The notes under the pieces are model-generated. The model saw only the letters and a list, made by a program, of their open reading frames with translations, had not been told where the DNA came from and did not search any database. Made by a program: the position numbers and the translations under genes. 45,011 bases of DNA, from assembly GCA_017651465.1 (NCBI GenBank), contig JAGCCX010000077.1, positions 1 through 45,011 of the forward strand, given 5' to 3'. Positions within the stretch are counted from its first letter, which is position 1; each line of letters begins with the position of its first letter. Positions 34,186 to 42,902 of this stretch are shown here, piece by piece. This DNA comes from Bacteroidales bacterium (GTDB lineage Bacteria > Bacteroidota > Bacteroidia > Bacteroidales > UBA932).

Positions 34186-36094
34186 ATTCCGAGAAGCGGG
34201 AATTCTTGGAGATGAACTCGGGCACGATCTTCTTCATCAACTTCACCATCTCGGGAATCTCCACCTTGCGGGAAAGCTCACCCAAAGCATCGACATATTC
34301 CCTGGCTTCGGAATACTCGTAGGTGCGCACCTTGGCTACACGTATACGACCGTGCTTGGTAGGCTCGGTATTCTCGACATTGGAGAGAACTTCCTCGTAG
34401 AGCTTTTCTCCCGGGCGCAAGCCTGTATATTCTATCTTGATGTCTTTATCGACCACAAGCCCTGAAAGCTCGATCATACGGCGCGCCAGAGTATCAATCT
34501 TCACCGGCTCGCCCATATCGAACACGCAGATACGGTTGGCAGTGTCCATAACTACCGCTTCCATAACGAGGCGGCAGGCCTCGGGGATGGTCATAAAGAA
34601 GCGGGTTATGTCGGGATGCGTTACCGTCACGGGGCCGCCCTTGCGGATCTGCTCCCGGAAACGTGGGATAACCGAGCCGTTGGACCCGAGCACATTACCG
34701 AAGCGGGTGGTGACGAAACGGGTCTTGCCCTCGTGCTCTCCCCTCTCGATAGCAAGCCCCAAGCTCTGGACATAGATTTCGGCGAGGCGCTTGCTGCATC
34801 CCATAATGTTGGTGGGATTGACGGCCTTGTCCGTAGAAATCATAACCATCTTGTCCACTCCGTACTTGATGCAGAGATCGGCCACATAGCTCGTGCCGAC
34901 CAGATTCACCAGCACAGCCTCACAAGGATTCTCTTCCATCAAGGGCACGTGCTTATAGGCTGCGGCGTGGAACACCACGTCGGGCTTGAAACGCCTGAAT
35001 GCATAGTCGAGACGGGCCTCTGAGCGCACATCTCCGATGACCGGAGTGAAATCCAGCGAGGGGAAAGTATCTTCCAGTTCGAGACGCAGGTTATGCATAG
35101 GCGTCTCAGCATTGTCGAAGAGGATTAGCCTGGCGATACCGAATGTCGCCAGCTGACGGCAAAGCTCGGATCCTATGGAGCCGGCGGCTCCGGTAACCAT
35201 TACGGTCTTGCCCGCGAACCCCGCTTTTATTTCAGGCATCGACACCATTATCTCGTCGCGCCCAAGAAGGTCTTCGATCTTGACTTCACGTATTCCGGAT
35301 CCCCTGTCCTCGCCTATCTCTCCCATCTCGGGGAGGAACAAGACTTTAAGGCCCAGGTCGTAGCAATACTTTATAAGCCTCTCGTCCTCCAGGCGCGCGT
35401 CTTCCTTGCGCGTAAACAGGACGGCCGTAGCCGAAAGGCTCAGGCTCAGGCGGTCAAGGTCTTTTTCGTCTTTAAAGTAATATACCGATTTGTCGGCGAA
35501 CTTAGCGTACTTAAGCGAAGAATTGGGAGTTATGATACCTATAAGGTCGTAGTGCGACGAATTGCGGAAACGGGTTATGGCCGATTCGGACTTGTCCGAT
35601 GTACCATAGACCAGGACCCTGCGGCATTTCTGCAGATCGCGCACCCTCGACTTGTAGATGTCATAGACGAATATCATAACAAGGCGGACCCCCGTAAGGA
35701 AGAGCAGCGAGAGGAGCAGGTCCAGGCACAGCATAAAGACCACTATACTGTCCACATCGGCGAAAGCGATCAATGATACAAGCATCATAATCACTTTCCC
35801 GCCCAAGGCCAGGGCAAACTTTATTATGTCCTTGAAGCTGGTGTGCCGTATGATAATGGCATAAGTCTTGACTGCCAGCAACATAACAACGGTCGAGCAT
35901 AGCGAGGATATCATCCACACCATCCAGAACCGCATCCGGGGCATAATATGCTCCAGAGCTACGAAAGTAGCGCCCAGAAGCACAAGCGCCGACGCCAGGA
36001 TGGACAAGAATATGTCCATCACAAGCACCATCCGCACGTCCAGATACTTGGTCGCGAACTTGCCGAATTGTTTATCTATATGATGGAAATGCAA
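34172..36094 (-). CDS. CapD/WbpM-like nucleotide-sugar 4,6-dehydratase (membrane-anchored)
   Basis: A 640-residue protein with four N-terminal membrane helices (about 20-130), a CoA-binding-like Rossmann domain (about 140-260) and a C-terminal SDR dehydratase domain with TGAAGSIGSE near residue 300. The catalytic Tyr of ordinary SDRs is replaced by Met: ISTDKAVNPTNIMGCSK. That MxxxK form is typical of WbpM/PglF/CapD UDP-GlcNAc 4,6-dehydratases, which make precursors for 2,4-diamino or N-acetyl deoxysugars. The operon context supports a role in surface-polysaccharide precursor synthesis. The exact product is not known. Confidence 0.9.
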   Translation of the reverse strand: MHFHHIDKQFGKFATKYLDVRMVLVMDIFLSILASALVLLGATFVALEHIMPRMRFWMVWMISSLCSTVVMLLAVKTYAIIIRHTSFKDIIKFALALGGKVIMMLVSLIAFADVDSIVVFMLCLDLLLSLLFLTGVRLVMIFVYDIYKSRVRDLQKCRRVLVYGTSDKSESAITRFRNSSHYDLIGIITPNSSLKYAKFADKSVYYFKDEKDLDRLSLSLSATAVLFTRKEDARLEDERLIKYCYDLGLKVLFLPEMGEIGEDRGSGIREVKIEDLLGRDEIMVSMPEIKAGFAGKTVMVTGAAGSIGSELCRQLATFGIARLILFDNAETPMHNLRLELEDTFPSLDFTPVIGDVRSEARLDYAFRRFKPDVVFHAAAYKHVPLMEENPCEAVLVNLVGTSYVADLCIKYGVDKMVMISTDKAVNPTNIMGCSKRLAEIYVQSLGLAIERGEHEGKTRFVTTRFGNVLGSNGSVIPRFREQIRKGGPVTVTHPDITRFFMTIPEACRLVMEAVVMDTANRICVFDMGEPVKIDTLARRMIELSGLVVDKDIKIEYTGLRPGEKLYEEVLSNVENTEPTKHGRIRVAKVRTYEYSEAREYVDALGELSRKVEIPEMVKLMKKIVPEFISKNSRFSEYDPK

Positions 36095-36104
36095 AGCTCA
36101 ATTA

Positions 36105-38531
36105 TTAATTTTTCTGCGAATAGTAGTCGTACGAGTGGTACCCGCCGTATCCATAACGATAACCATAGCTGCCGCGTCCGGACGACATTTCAGTTGCGTT
36201 CAGAAGGAGCGAAAGGTTCTTGAGAGTACCCTTTTCGTAGATATCTTCAATCTCGTGGATCATTACCTTGTCCAGCAAGCCCGAACGGACGATGAAGATA
36301 GTGCGGTCGGCAATCTCGGAAATAATCTGGGTATCGGCTACGATATTGAACGGAGGGCAGTCGATAAGGATGTAGTCATACTCGCCCTTCAGGGAAGCTA
36401 TCAGTTCGGCGAACTGGCGGCTGCCCACAAGTTCACTGGGGTTGGGAGGGATGGTACCGACCGGCAGGATGGTAAGGGAATCATACTCCTCCACTTTCAC
36501 CATCACGGAATTGATATCTATACCCTCGCCGGAGAGGTAATTGGAAAGGCCCTTCTTGGGGCTGCCCACCAGGGCGGAGAGCGAGGCGTGACGCAGGTCT
36601 CCGTCAACTAGCAGCACCTTGAAGCCCTTGATGCTCAAGGCTGCTCCCAGATTGGAAGTAACGAAAGTCTTACCGGAACCGGGATTGAACGAAGTGGTTA
36701 TGATAACGTGGTTGGAAGATCCGCGGTTCATAAACTCGAGGTTGGTACGGCATACCCTGAACGCTTCATTCACGGCGTCTCTCTTGCCGTGATGCACCAG
36801 GAACGACACTTTGTCTTCGCTCTTCTTTTTGATATCCTTAAGCTTGAAATTCTTAAGTTTGTTAATCGTGCTCAGCCTGTCGTTGCCGTGCAGGGGCACT
36901 TCGCCGAGGAAGGGAGCCTTGATGGCTTCGAGATCCTTGCGGTCCCTGATCTTGGTATCGGTGACGGTCATCAGGTACAGCACGGCCAGAGGAATGAGGA
37001 GCCCAAGCACGAAAGCAATCAAGAGTATCTGCCTGGTATTGGGCGAAGTCGGCCTCGGCGAACCCGTAGGCCGGGTGATAACCCTTGTGTTGTAGGCGGT
37101 GAAAGCCTGCGAAAGTTCATTCTCTTCCCTCTTCTGGAGGAGGAAGATGTACAGAGCTTCCTTAACCTTCTGCTGACGCTCGACGCTGAGGAGGTACTGC
37201 GACTGCTTGGGGTTGTCCGCCAGGCGTGAGGTAGCCCTCTGCTCGGCCTTCTGGATATTGCTGATCTGGGCCTGGAGAGTGTTGATGAGGTCATCGACCG
37301 ACGCCAGGATGGTAGAACGCATATCGTTCAGGTTGGCGTTCATCTCCTGCACGATGGGGTTGCGCTCCGAGGAGTTGGCAACCAGGTTGTTGCGCCTCAG
37401 GACAAGGTCGTTGTACTTACCTATCTGATTGGTGATGTTGATGTTGGACAGGCTCGGAGGTGACGGGAGCATCTTGGAATAGTCGTCGGACGAGCTCAGG
37501 CTGGTACGCACATAGCGGGCGGAATACAGCTGGTTGTCAAGATCCTGCAGCTGGCGTGTAGCCTCCTGGCTCTGTGACATATACATACTCGACACTGCGG
37601 CCACGTCAGGAATGACATAACGGCTCTTGTAGTTCGAGATGTCGGTATCCACGTTGCCGAGGTCCTGCTCGATGGCGGCCAGACGGTCATCGATAAAATG
37701 TGAAGTACTGACGGCGGTCTTGTTGCGGTCGTCCACCCAGTTCTCGTTATACACGGTGAGCACCATATCAAGAACATCCTCCGCCCTGCGGGGGCTCTGG
37801 TCGGTGATGGTAAGGGCCAGCACATCGGAATAGTTCTTGGTGTTGAGGGCCGAAGCGGAAAGCCTGCTGTTGTATGAAGAAGTGGCTCCCTGGATGGAGT
37901 AGTGATTGATGAAAATAGGCTGGCTGACCACCGAGAGCGAGTCCACGAGCGATATGATGAGCTGCCCTGCAGCAGTGGCAAGAGTGTCACCGTAGGCGGC
38001 CTCATAAGTCTTGCTTTCCTTTGAATTGGGCACCGTCATCTCCAGCTTGAATCGGCTTGCATCGTCCTTGATCGGAGTAAGTTCGAAATCGACCCTGCCG
38101 GCAGGTTCCAGGAAGCGGGCGCGGATAGGCAGCCCGGTGCCGTAGATGACGTGCTTGCGGGCGCGGCCTGCAACGCTGTAATTGAAATCAAGGCCCATTC
38201 GCTGGACGACCTCACGCATAAGGTCGGGCGACTGGAGGGCGATGATTTCGTTGGCGAGCTTGGAATTCTGCTGTGTCATACCGCCGGCCGAGAGCATCGA
38301 CTCCAGGTCGTTGGTAGTACGGCGAATGGCCGACTCCTTGATAAGGACGGTGGATGAACGGGTATATACTTTAGGGGTTTTGACCAGATAGAATGTCGCA
38401 ATGCACATACACAAGAGCACGGAGGCCACGAACCAATACCACTTGGAAGCACATTTTAAAAGGAAATCCTTTAAGTTGAAGCTTTCCCCTTGATCTTGCT
38501 GATTGCGGTTAAGAGAAGTATTATCTGCCAT
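36105..38531 (-). CDS. Wzc-like polysaccharide co-polymerase with tyrosine autokinase domain
   Basis: An 808-residue inner-membrane protein. The N-terminal Wzz domain begins after MADNTSLNRNQQDQGESFNLKD with a first membrane helix near 35-50. A large periplasmic coiled-coil region follows, then a second membrane helix (ILLIAFVLGLLIPLAVLYLM, about 500-520). The cytoplasmic BY-kinase has Walker A FNPGSGKTF near 615, Walker A' VLLVDGDLRHASL near 642 and Walker B YILIDCPPF near 722. The tail is a tyrosine cluster with eight Tyr in the last 25 residues, the expected autophosphorylation site. No partner tyrosine phosphatase is in the window. Confidence 0.92.
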   Translation of the reverse strand: MADNTSLNRNQQDQGESFNLKDFLLKCASKWYWFVASVLLCMCIATFYLVKTPKVYTRSSTVLIKESAIRRTTNDLESMLSAGGMTQQNSKLANEIIALQSPDLMREVVQRMGLDFNYSVAGRARKHVIYGTGLPIRARFLEPAGRVDFELTPIKDDASRFKLEMTVPNSKESKTYEAAYGDTLATAAGQLIISLVDSLSVVSQPIFINHYSIQGATSSYNSRLSASALNTKNYSDVLALTITDQSPRRAEDVLDMVLTVYNENWVDDRNKTAVSTSHFIDDRLAAIEQDLGNVDTDISNYKSRYVIPDVAAVSSMYMSQSQEATRQLQDLDNQLYSARYVRTSLSSSDDYSKMLPSPPSLSNINITNQIGKYNDLVLRRNNLVANSSERNPIVQEMNANLNDMRSTILASVDDLINTLQAQISNIQKAEQRATSRLADNPKQSQYLLSVERQQKVKEALYIFLLQKREENELSQAFTAYNTRVITRPTGSPRPTSPNTRQILLIAFVLGLLIPLAVLYLMTVTDTKIRDRKDLEAIKAPFLGEVPLHGNDRLSTINKLKNFKLKDIKKKSEDKVSFLVHHGKRDAVNEAFRVCRTNLEFMNRGSSNHVIITTSFNPGSGKTFVTSNLGAALSIKGFKVLLVDGDLRHASLSALVGSPKKGLSNYLSGEGIDINSVMVKVEEYDSLTILPVGTIPPNPSELVGSRQFAELIASLKGEYDYILIDCPPFNIVADTQIISEIADRTIFIVRSGLLDKVMIHEIEDIYEKGTLKNLSLLLNATEMSSGRGSYGYRYGYGGYHSYDYYSQKN

Positions 38532-38546
38532 AGTAGGATTATTTGC

Positions 38547-39377
38547 TTAGTTGGTTATTGCCGCTGTTCTCATAGCCACGACGGTAATTGTCGAAACGAT
38601 TGTGGCGGCGAGGGATGCGATGGAAATCCAGAAGGAAGTACTCAGAACGGTATTTCCATTGATGGTAGATTGCCTTGTACGCATCTCGTTGGGTTCCACG
38701 TAAATCAAGTCGTTCTGGCAAATGTAGTATGCAGGGCTCTGCACCAGGTTTTCCATCGAGCGCAGGTCGATGAGGTAAGTCTTCTGGACTCCTCCTTCCT
38801 CGCGGATGACACGGATATTGTCACGGCGGCCCAGAATGGTAAGGTCACCGGCGAGCGCAAGAGCGTCGAGGATGGTGACCTGGTCTCTTACTATTGCGTA
38901 GCGTCCGGGACGGGTGACCTCGCCCATAAGCGATACGTAAAGGTTGAGGTAGTCCACTGTAACCACCGGGTCACGTATCAGGTCCTGGGCCATAAGTTCG
39001 TTCTTGATCTTGTCCGCTACCTCTGCCCTGGTAAGGCCGGCAACGAGAATCTTGCCTATCACCGGGAAGTCGATATTACCGTCAGCGTCAACGATATAAC
39101 CGCTTACTCCGGTGTTATAGTTGGTGGCGCCCTCGATGGTGGAGCCTACATAGCGCGACACATAAGGGAGGTTGAACTGCTGCATCAGTTCCACTCCGTT
39201 ACAGTTCACTACGATACTGATTTTGTCGGCAGGACGCAGACGTATGGGCTCAACTGCAACATCGTTGCGGATTTCTTTATCTGAAGAATCCTGGAAATAA
39301 ACCACATTGGTGGGGGCGGAACAGGCAGACAGAATGGCGGCCGCCGCCGAGATAGCAATTATCAAATGTTTCTTCAT
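38547..39377 (-). CDS. Wza-like polysaccharide export lipoprotein
   Basis: A 276-residue protein with a lipobox (ILSACS) after a short signal, a Poly_export domain (LRPADKISIVV, GYIVDADGNIDFPVIGKI, GLTRAEVADKIKNEL) and one SLBB-like domain (VSLMGEVTRPGRYAI). A C-terminal hydrophobic helix (about 250-270) may span the outer membrane or anchor the ring. It forms the outer-membrane pore for polysaccharide export with the Wzc-like partner 15 bp downstream. ATG was chosen over a GTG two codons upstream. It is the first gene of the export operon. Confidence 0.92.
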   Translation of the reverse strand: MKKHLIIAISAAAAILSACSAPTNVVYFQDSSDKEIRNDVAVEPIRLRPADKISIVVNCNGVELMQQFNLPYVSRYVGSTIEGATNYNTGVSGYIVDADGNIDFPVIGKILVAGLTRAEVADKIKNELMAQDLIRDPVVTVDYLNLYVSLMGEVTRPGRYAIVRDQVTILDALALAGDLTILGRRDNIRVIREEGGVQKTYLIDLRSMENLVQSPAYYICQNDLIYVEPNEMRTRQSTINGNTVLSTSFWISIASLAATIVSTITVVAMRTAAITN

Positions 39378-39383
39378 ACACAC

Positions 39384-39421
39384 AAAAAGGGATAATCGTG
39401 CAAATATAGCACAATTATCCC
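39384..39421 (-). terminator. Rho-independent-type stem-loop followed by T5, overlapping the operon promoter
   Basis: Minus-strand reading gives GGGATAATTGTGC, a 7-nt loop TATATTT, GCACGATTATCCC and then TTTTT. The 13-bp stem has one mismatch. It lies just after the glutamine synthetase gene and 7 nt before the export-operon ATG, so it would stop read-through from the upstream gene. The loop contains most of the -7 box of the operon promoter. Confidence 0.65.
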
Positions 39422-39431
39422 ATAATTACAA
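39401..39431 (-). promoter_or_regulatory. Promoter of the polysaccharide export operon
   Basis: A -7 box TATATTTG (39401-39408) is preceded by a -33 TTG (39429-39431) with a 20-nt spacer, the best Bacteroidota-type promoter in the window. The predicted start near 39395 gives a leader of about 18 nt before the wza-like ATG. It sits inside a 13-bp dyad that may also act as an operator. Confidence 0.65.
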
Positions 39432-39441
39432 TTAATAAGAC

Positions 39442-40857
39442 CTACGCGAGATGAAGATTGTCTTCAAAACTGCAGTCCCGGTCGGTGAAGGATTTAAGGC
39501 AGCTGATCAGATAATCCAGCATTGCGTCCGAGAATACTCCGCAGGAAGTATAAATCCGGCGGTCCTTTTCAAGCTCTTCCGCGGCTGCGGCGCAAGAGGC
39601 GGGAAGCTGCTCGAGCGACTCCCGGATAGCGTCGTTGCCGGCTGCGTGGATGTTGACTCCAAGGCCTACATAGGTCCTGCGGGCCACTTCGAGAGCGTCG
39701 GGCATTTCGAATCCGTGACGGGCCGCCGCGCACAGCGAGGCCATCAGCAGATAAGTATTTGCGGTTGCATCCGAAGCCCTCCATTCGAAGGTTGCCTTGT
39801 CCGAAAAGTCCTTCGTCTCACTCTTCTCCCCGGGATTGCAGACGGCCGCCATATCGACCTTGCTTGTCCAGCCGAGCGGAACCCTCACAAGGGCGCTGCG
39901 GTTGGAATGTGACCAGCACAGGGAGGTAGGGGCCTCCTGATTGGGCACCAGGCGCATAAACGCCAGTGGATGGGGATTGCCGAAAGCAGTCAGGGACGTA
40001 CCGGCGTCCATAAAGCCGGCTATCGCCCTGCGGACCACATCGGTAATGTCTCCCCCTTCCACCATCACGCTCTTTCCGTCGCGGGTAAACTTGCAGTGGA
40101 CGTGCATTCCCGAACCCGCCTTGCCGCTGGTAATCTTGGGAGCGAAGGTGATGGTCAGGCCATATTTGTATGCCAGGCGGCGCATCACCCATTTGGCCAG
40201 CACCAGCTGGTCGGCGGCGTCTTCGATATCTACAGGCAGGAACTCTATCTCGTTCTGCTCGTATATCTTCCCGTCCATACAGAAATTACCCACCTCGCTG
40301 TGGGCATACTTCACCATTCCGCCCACCTGGGTTATGTAGCGCACCGCCTCTACCCGAAAATCGGCGAACTTGTTGAATGGCGCACTCTCGTGATAGCCTC
40401 TCTGGTCGGCGATATGATACATTCCGTCGTCGGGTGCGATTATGTAGTATTCAAGCTCGCCCATCGTCTGCATCTCAAGCCCCGTTTTCTCTTTGAAAAC
40501 CTTGTGGGCCTTGTGCAGTACATATTCGGGAGAACTCTCGAAAGGCTCGCCGTCACGATTGAAAAAAGAGCAGAGAACGCCTACCGTGGGGACTTCGCAG
40601 AAAGGATCACGGAATGCTGTACGGTATCGGGGAATCACGTAAAGGTCGCTTTTGCCGGCCTCCACGAAGGGGAAAAGGCTCGATCCGTCAACCCGCTCCC
40701 CCGCTTCGAGAATGTTGGTGAGATGCTCGCGGTCGCGGACTACGAAGTTCAGGGTTTTAAGGCGTCCGTCCCAGCCGCAATAATGAAAATTGAAGATTTC
40801 TACTTTGTTGTCAAGGCAATACTGTATCAGTTCCGCCTTCGTTCGGATGTTCAGCAT
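39442..40857 (-). CDS. Glutamine synthetase family protein
   Basis: A 471-residue class I glutamine synthetase-like enzyme. The N-terminal beta-grasp region has FHYCGWDGRLK and GERVDGSSL. The catalytic domain carries MGELEYYII, QNEIEFLP, SGMHVHCKF, FGNPHPLAFMRLVPNQEAPT, SNRSALVRVPLG and TFEWRASDATANTYL, which cover the usual metal, ATP and glutamate sites. The GSI adenylylation motif NLYDLP is not evident. It most likely makes glutamine, but a related gamma-glutamyl ligase function cannot be excluded. Divergent from the M64 peptidase gene across a 65-bp gap. Confidence 0.87.
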   Translation of the reverse strand: MLNIRTKAELIQYCLDNKVEIFNFHYCGWDGRLKTLNFVVRDREHLTNILEAGERVDGSSLFPFVEAGKSDLYVIPRYRTAFRDPFCEVPTVGVLCSFFNRDGEPFESSPEYVLHKAHKVFKEKTGLEMQTMGELEYYIIAPDDGMYHIADQRGYHESAPFNKFADFRVEAVRYITQVGGMVKYAHSEVGNFCMDGKIYEQNEIEFLPVDIEDAADQLVLAKWVMRRLAYKYGLTITFAPKITSGKAGSGMHVHCKFTRDGKSVMVEGGDITDVVRRAIAGFMDAGTSLTAFGNPHPLAFMRLVPNQEAPTSLCWSHSNRSALVRVPLGWTSKVDMAAVCNPGEKSETKDFSDKATFEWRASDATANTYLLMASLCAAARHGFEMPDALEVARRTYVGLGVNIHAAGNDAIRESLEQLPASCAAAAEELEKDRRIYTSCGVFSDAMLDYLISCLKSFTDRDCSFEDNLHLA

Positions 40858-40888
40858 ATAGTTTTAGGCGCTTAATAAATGTGGGCAG

Positions 40889-40896
40889 CAAAATTA
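40889..40896 (-). promoter_or_regulatory. Putative -7 box for the glutamine synthetase gene
   Basis: TAATTTTG on the minus strand matches TAnnTTTG and lies about 31 bp before the start codon. No TTG -33 at the usual distance. It is the minus half of a divergent promoter pair. Confidence 0.45.
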
Positions 40897-40909
40897 CGGA
40901 TAAAAATCG

Positions 40910-40917
40910 TATTTTTG
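40910..40917 (+). promoter_or_regulatory. Putative -7 box for the M64 peptidase gene
   Basis: TATTTTTG on the plus strand matches TAnnTTTG and ends 5 nt before the ATG, again suggesting a very short or absent leader. The -33 region is poor. Confidence 0.45.
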
Positions 40918-40922
40918 CGCTT

Positions 40923-42131
40923 ATGAAGCGAATTATTTGCCTGTTGACATTTCTGTCTGCCGCCTTCTGCCTGAGGGGGCAGGAAGGCACTCTGCGCCTT
41001 GATTATTCTTTTTCGGGGACAGCCTCCACCGCCTTCATTTCACTCGACGAACTCCGTTCCCTCCAAGGCTGGGCAGGACGGCGCTCGCATCTGCAGGAGG
41101 TTCCTCTCAAGGGCAACGGACAGATAAGCGTGCGCTCCGAGGCCGACAGCACCATCCTGTACCGCAGCTCGTTCAGCACCCTGTTCCAGGAGTGGCAGAA
41201 TACTCAAGAAGCCACCCAGGTACAAAGGAGTTTCGAGAATGTGTTTCTGGTGCCTATGCCCACCGCTCCCTGCATAGTGTGCGTAGAATTGTACGACGTG
41301 CACGGCCGCACGCAGGCATCCCTCTCCCACAGGGTCGATCCCGCGGACATACTGATACGCCCGGCCACCGGCAATCCCGAAGTAAAGGACCTGCTCATCA
41401 GCGGCCCGGCGGACAAATGCATAGACGTTGTAATCGTGGCTGAAGGTTATACCGCATCGGAAATGGATACTTTCTGGAAAGATGCCCGCAGGGCCGTATG
41501 CTCCATACTCTCCCACGAGCCGTTCAAGACTTATAAGGGCCGCTTCAACTTCCGGGCGGTGGGGCTGCAATCCCCCGAGAGCGGAGTCAGCATACCGGGC
41601 AAAGGCGTATGGAAGAACACTCCCCTTCACTCCCACTTTGACACCTTTTATTCCGCTCGCTACCTAACTACCCTCAACATCAAGGATTTACACAACGCCC
41701 TGGCGGGAGTTCCATACGAGCACATTGTTATTCTGGCAAATACCGACAATTACGGCGGCGGAGGCATTTACAATTCCTACACTCTTACCACCGCTCACCA
41801 CGCTTCGTTCCGTCCGGTGGTTGTACACGAGTTCGGACACAGCTTCGCCGGACTCGCTGACGAATACTATTACGACGACCAGTACAGCAACTATTACTTC
41901 CCCGACTGCGAGCCCTGGGAGCCCAATATCACCACGATGAATGATTTCTCATCCAAGTGGGAAGATATGCTCGGAGAGAAAGGAGTGAGCGTTATCGAGG
42001 GCGGCGGATATATGAGCAAGGGCGTATGGAGGGCTTGTCCCGACTGCCGGATGAAGACCAATACCGCTTCCGGCTTCTGCCCCGTATGCCGCCGGGCCAT
42101 CGAGCGGATGATCAAGTTCTACACAGAGTAA
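40923..42131 (+). CDS. Secreted M64-family metallopeptidase
   Basis: A 402-residue exported protein with a signal peptide (MKRIICLLTFLSAAFCLRGQ). The zinc site HEFGHSFAGLADEY (His302, Glu303, His306) is the M64 (IgA-peptidase-like) signature. The N-terminal part (about 20-150) is the family's beta-rich M64 prodomain-like region. The C-terminus has two CxxC pairs (CPDC, CPVC) that could hold a structural metal. Bacteroidota M64 enzymes are periplasmic or surface peptidases; the substrate is unknown. The start was set at MKRIIC because the 14 upstream codons are not signal-like. Its stop abuts the PAP2 gene with no gap. Confidence 0.88.
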   Translation: MKRIICLLTFLSAAFCLRGQEGTLRLDYSFSGTASTAFISLDELRSLQGWAGRRSHLQEVPLKGNGQISVRSEADSTILYRSSFSTLFQEWQNTQEATQVQRSFENVFLVPMPTAPCIVCVELYDVHGRTQASLSHRVDPADILIRPATGNPEVKDLLISGPADKCIDVVIVAEGYTASEMDTFWKDARRAVCSILSHEPFKTYKGRFNFRAVGLQSPESGVSIPGKGVWKNTPLHSHFDTFYSARYLTTLNIKDLHNALAGVPYEHIVILANTDNYGGGGIYNSYTLTTAHHASFRPVVVHEFGHSFAGLADEYYYDDQYSNYYFPDCEPWEPNITTMNDFSSKWEDMLGEKGVSVIEGGGYMSKGVWRACPDCRMKTNTASGFCPVCRRAIERMIKFYTE

Positions 42132-42899
42132 TCAGAACTGAATGGATATGCTGGTCAGATACGAAGAGCTTAGGGGATCGGCATACGGGACTACTGCCAG
42201 CTGCACGCGGCGCCCGCCCAAACCATCCCAACTGCAGTCCGGAATACTCAGCAAACTCTTGACCGGCTTGAGCAGCCACTCCCCTGCGTGCGCCGCCAAT
42301 ATCCCCAGGCCGGCACCAGCCAGCACATCTCCCAGCCAGTGACGGTTGCCGTAAATGCGGTCGGCAGCGGTATAAATCCCCATAGCATAGGCCCCGGCGC
42401 CCCAGAGTGGGCCATAATCCATCCTCACCAGCTCGGCGCCCGTGAAAGCAAGGATCGTATGTCCCGAGGGGAAAGACTTGTAGTCTCCCCCGTCAGGCCT
42501 GAGGCTATGGAAAAGGTACTTGGGGATGCGGCTCAGTCCGAAGGCGAGCAAATGCGAGACGGACGATTCGATGGCCCTGTCCAGGAAAGAATGTGAAGCC
42601 CTGCAGCCCACAAGCCCGAGCCCCAGATGCATAGCCGAAGGCACATACTGGACATATGTGCCTATATCGTGGAAGGGTGCCTCTCCGCCGCGGCGCAGGT
42701 CCTGCTGCACATAGTCATTGAGCGGAATTTCAATTGCTTCGTGCCCGAAATAGTGCACTCCCAGGCCGGCGCCTACAAGTACCCCGGGAGCTATGAGCTG
42801 CGAGGGTCGGAAAGCCCGGCGTTCAAGAGTGTCACACGCAAACTGGGCCCTTGCGGGCAAAGCCGCCAAGAGCAGGAGCAACAGGCACAGACGGCGCAT
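42132..42899 (-). CDS. PAP2-family phosphatase (lipid phosphatase-like)
   Basis: A 255-residue protein with a cleavable N-terminal signal (MRRLCLLLLLLAALPARAQ) and several membrane helices. The three PAP2 motifs are present: KYLFHSLRP near residue 126, SFPSGHT near 145 and NRHWLGDVLAG near 185. PAP2 enzymes dephosphorylate lipids such as undecaprenyl pyrophosphate, phosphatidate or lipid A; substrate cannot be told here. It lies 3 bp after pdxA, in a cluster that is otherwise vitamin and nucleic-acid genes. Confidence 0.9.
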   Translation of the reverse strand: MRRLCLLLLLLAALPARAQFACDTLERRAFRPSQLIAPGVLVGAGLGVHYFGHEAIEIPLNDYVQQDLRRGGEAPFHDIGTYVQYVPSAMHLGLGLVGCRASHSFLDRAIESSVSHLLAFGLSRIPKYLFHSLRPDGGDYKSFPSGHTILAFTGAELVRMDYGPLWGAGAYAMGIYTAADRIYGNRHWLGDVLAGAGLGILAAHAGEWLLKPVKSLLSIPDCSWDGLGGRRVQLAVVPYADPLSSSYLTSISIQF

Positions 42900-42902
42900 A
42901 GA

